Shown here piece by piece: positions 6,200 through 7,063 of a stretch of 7,063 nucleotides of DNA (position 1 is the first letter of the stretch; each line of letters starts with the position of its first letter). The DNA is from Belnapia sp. (GTDB taxonomy: Bacteria; Pseudomonadota; Alphaproteobacteria; Acetobacterales; Acetobacteraceae). The translations under genes and the position numbers were made by a program. Where the stretch lies: NCBI GenBank assembly GCA_028291445.1, contig JAQGIA010000243.1:1-7063 (forward strand), read 5' to 3'. The notes beneath the pieces are model-generated. The model searched no databases, had not been told where the DNA came from, and saw only the letters and a list, made by a program, of their open reading frames with translations.

Positions 6200-6204
6200 G
6201 GGAG
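6200..6204 (+). promoter_or_regulatory. ilvE ribosome binding site
   Basis: GGGAG lies 9 nt before the ATG at 6214 and supports that start. It overlaps neither inverted repeat in the leader. Confidence 0.65.
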
Positions 6205-6213
6205 TGAGCCATT

Positions 6214-7063
6214 ATGACGCTAGTTCCTTACGACGACCGGGATGGCTGGATCTGGTGGGACGGGGCCTTCGTTCCCTGGCGCGGCGCCCAGCTGCATGTA
6301 CTGTCCCATGGACTGCACTATGCCAGCGCGGTGTTCGAGGGCGAGAGGGCCTATTCGGGGAATATCTTCAAGCTGCGGGCGCATAGCGAGCGGCTGATCG
6401 CCTCGGCGAGGATCCTCGGCTTCGACATCCCCTGGACCGTCGAGCAGATCGATGCCGCCTGCCAGGCGACGGTCGAGAAGAATGGCTTCACCGATGCCTA
6501 TGTCCGCCCCATCGCCTGGCGTGGCTCGGAGGAGATGAGCGTCGCCGCGCGCGGCACGACGATCCACCTGGCGATCGCCGCCTGGGAATGGGGCGCCTAT
6601 TTCGGCGTCGAGCAGCGGATGACCGGCGTGCGCCTCGGCATGGCCAAGTGGAAGCGCCCGGCCCCCGATACCGCGCCGACCGCCTCCAAGGCCGCCGGGC
6701 TCTACATGATCGGGACCATGAGCAAGCATGCCGCGGCCGACGAGGGCTACGACGATGCGCTGATGCTCGACTACAAGGGCGACGTGGCCGAGGCGACCGG
6801 GGCCAATATCTTCTTCAACATGGGCGGCGAGCTGCATACGCCGACCCCGGTCTGCTTCCTCGACGGCATCACCCGCCGCACCGTCATGGGCCTCGCCCGC
6901 CACCAGCAGATCAAGGTGGTCGAGCGCACCATCAAGCCGGAAGAGATGAAGGATGCCTCCGAGGTCTTCCTCGCCGGCACCGCGGCCGAGGTGACCCCGG
7001 TGCGGGAGATCGCCGGGATCGGCTTTACCCCCGGCGAGCTGACCCGGCGGCTGATGACCGACT
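6214..7063 (+). CDS. ilvE: Branched-chain amino acid aminotransferase IlvE (3' partial)
   Basis: PLP-dependent class IV (fold type IV) aminotransferase. It interconverts leucine, isoleucine and valine with their 2-keto acids, using glutamate/2-oxoglutarate, in the cytoplasm. 283 codons are present and the frame is open at the window end; the family is about 290-310 residues, so only a short C-terminal piece is missing. Seen: DGWIWWDGAFVPWRGAQLHV (10-29), HGLHYASAVFEGERAY (32-47), AYVRPIAWRG (95-104), the PLP-binding K159 in TASKAAGLY (same position as E. coli K159), VAEATGANIFF, FLDGITRRTVMGLA, and FLAGTAAEVTPV near the C terminus, which contacts the PLP phosphate. The EGERAY and EATGAN variants are the usual alphaproteobacterial forms. 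It is divergent from the MarR gene with its own promoter candidate. Confidence 0.96.
   Translation, partial: MTLVPYDDRDGWIWWDGAFVPWRGAQLHVLSHGLHYASAVFEGERAYSGNIFKLRAHSERLIASARILGFDIPWTVEQIDAACQATVEKNGFTDAYVRPIAWRGSEEMSVAARGTTIHLAIAAWEWGAYFGVEQRMTGVRLGMAKWKRPAPDTAPTASKAAGLYMIGTMSKHAAADEGYDDALMLDYKGDVAEATGANIFFNMGGELHTPTPVCFLDGITRRTVMGLARHQQIKVVERTIKPEEMKDASEVFLAGTAAEVTPVREIAGIGFTPGELTRRLMTD

Larger units (their letters stand above)
6111..6213. promoter_or_regulatory. Divergent marR/ilvE intergenic region
   Basis: This is the only intergenic stretch in the window longer than about 30 bp and the only AT-rich one. It must hold the start signals for ilvE (rightward) and probably for the MarR-two-component unit (leftward). 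Two short inverted repeats are visible: CCAA-N10-TTGG (6158-6175), with one further matching pair inside, and GCAA-N5-TTGC (6187-6199). The first is 18 bp, in the size range of MarR-family operators. I find no convincing -35/-10 pair on the minus strand. Confidence 0.7.

Noticed and set aside
6111..6213. Leader-peptide attenuator for ilvE
   Set aside because: The leader after the likely transcription start is only about 35 nt, with no small frame rich in Leu/Ile/Val codons and no terminator hairpin.
6220..6903. 227-codon minus-strand frame opposite ilvE
   Set aside because: Gly/Arg/His-rich with no family resemblance; ilvE on the plus strand is certain.

Overview
The window is about 7 kb of very GC-rich DNA, compact and almost entirely coding. 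Codon third positions are strongly G/C, and the proteins look alphaproteobacterial: IlvE of the VFEGERAY / VAEATGANIF type, and a MarR-response regulator pair resembling PetP/PetR. A Rhodospirillales/Acetobacteraceae-like organism is a reasonable guess, but it is inferred from composition and protein style, not demonstrated. I see no tRNA, rRNA, CRISPR array, insertion sequence or phage gene.

Left part (1-3243, + strand). The 3' portion of a respiratory formate dehydrogenase gamma (cytochrome b) subunit is followed closely by mobB (25 nt gap), moeA (12 nt gap) and a small helical protein of unknown function (30 nt gap, TTG start with a good ribosome binding site). This looks like one transcription unit. 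The enzyme needs a molybdenum (or tungsten) bis-MGD cofactor; MoeA inserts the metal into molybdopterin and MobB assists the MGD step. The operon therefore couples an oxidoreductase to maturation of its cofactor. The catalytic and iron-sulfur subunits would lie just upstream, outside the window.

Middle part (3232-6110, - strand). A second unit reads in the opposite direction, in the order MarR-family regulator, OmpR-family response regulator, EnvZ-like sensor histidine kinase. The kinase follows the regulator after only 2 nt. The kinase 3' end overlaps the 3' end of the small unknown gene by 12 bp, so the two units converge with no spacer.

Right part (6111-7063). A short AT-richer divergent intergenic region (about 100 bp) separates marR from ilvE, the branched-chain amino acid aminotransferase, which runs off the right edge. 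It contains a consensus TTGACA box and short inverted repeats that could be regulator binding sites.

No dramatic new system is visible. The points most worth a second look are a cluster of palindromes inside the N-terminal coding region of the histidine kinase, a perfect 10-bp-arm hairpin inside the small unknown gene, a fresh-looking 21-bp in-frame duplication in mobB, and the MarR/two-component arrangement itself.
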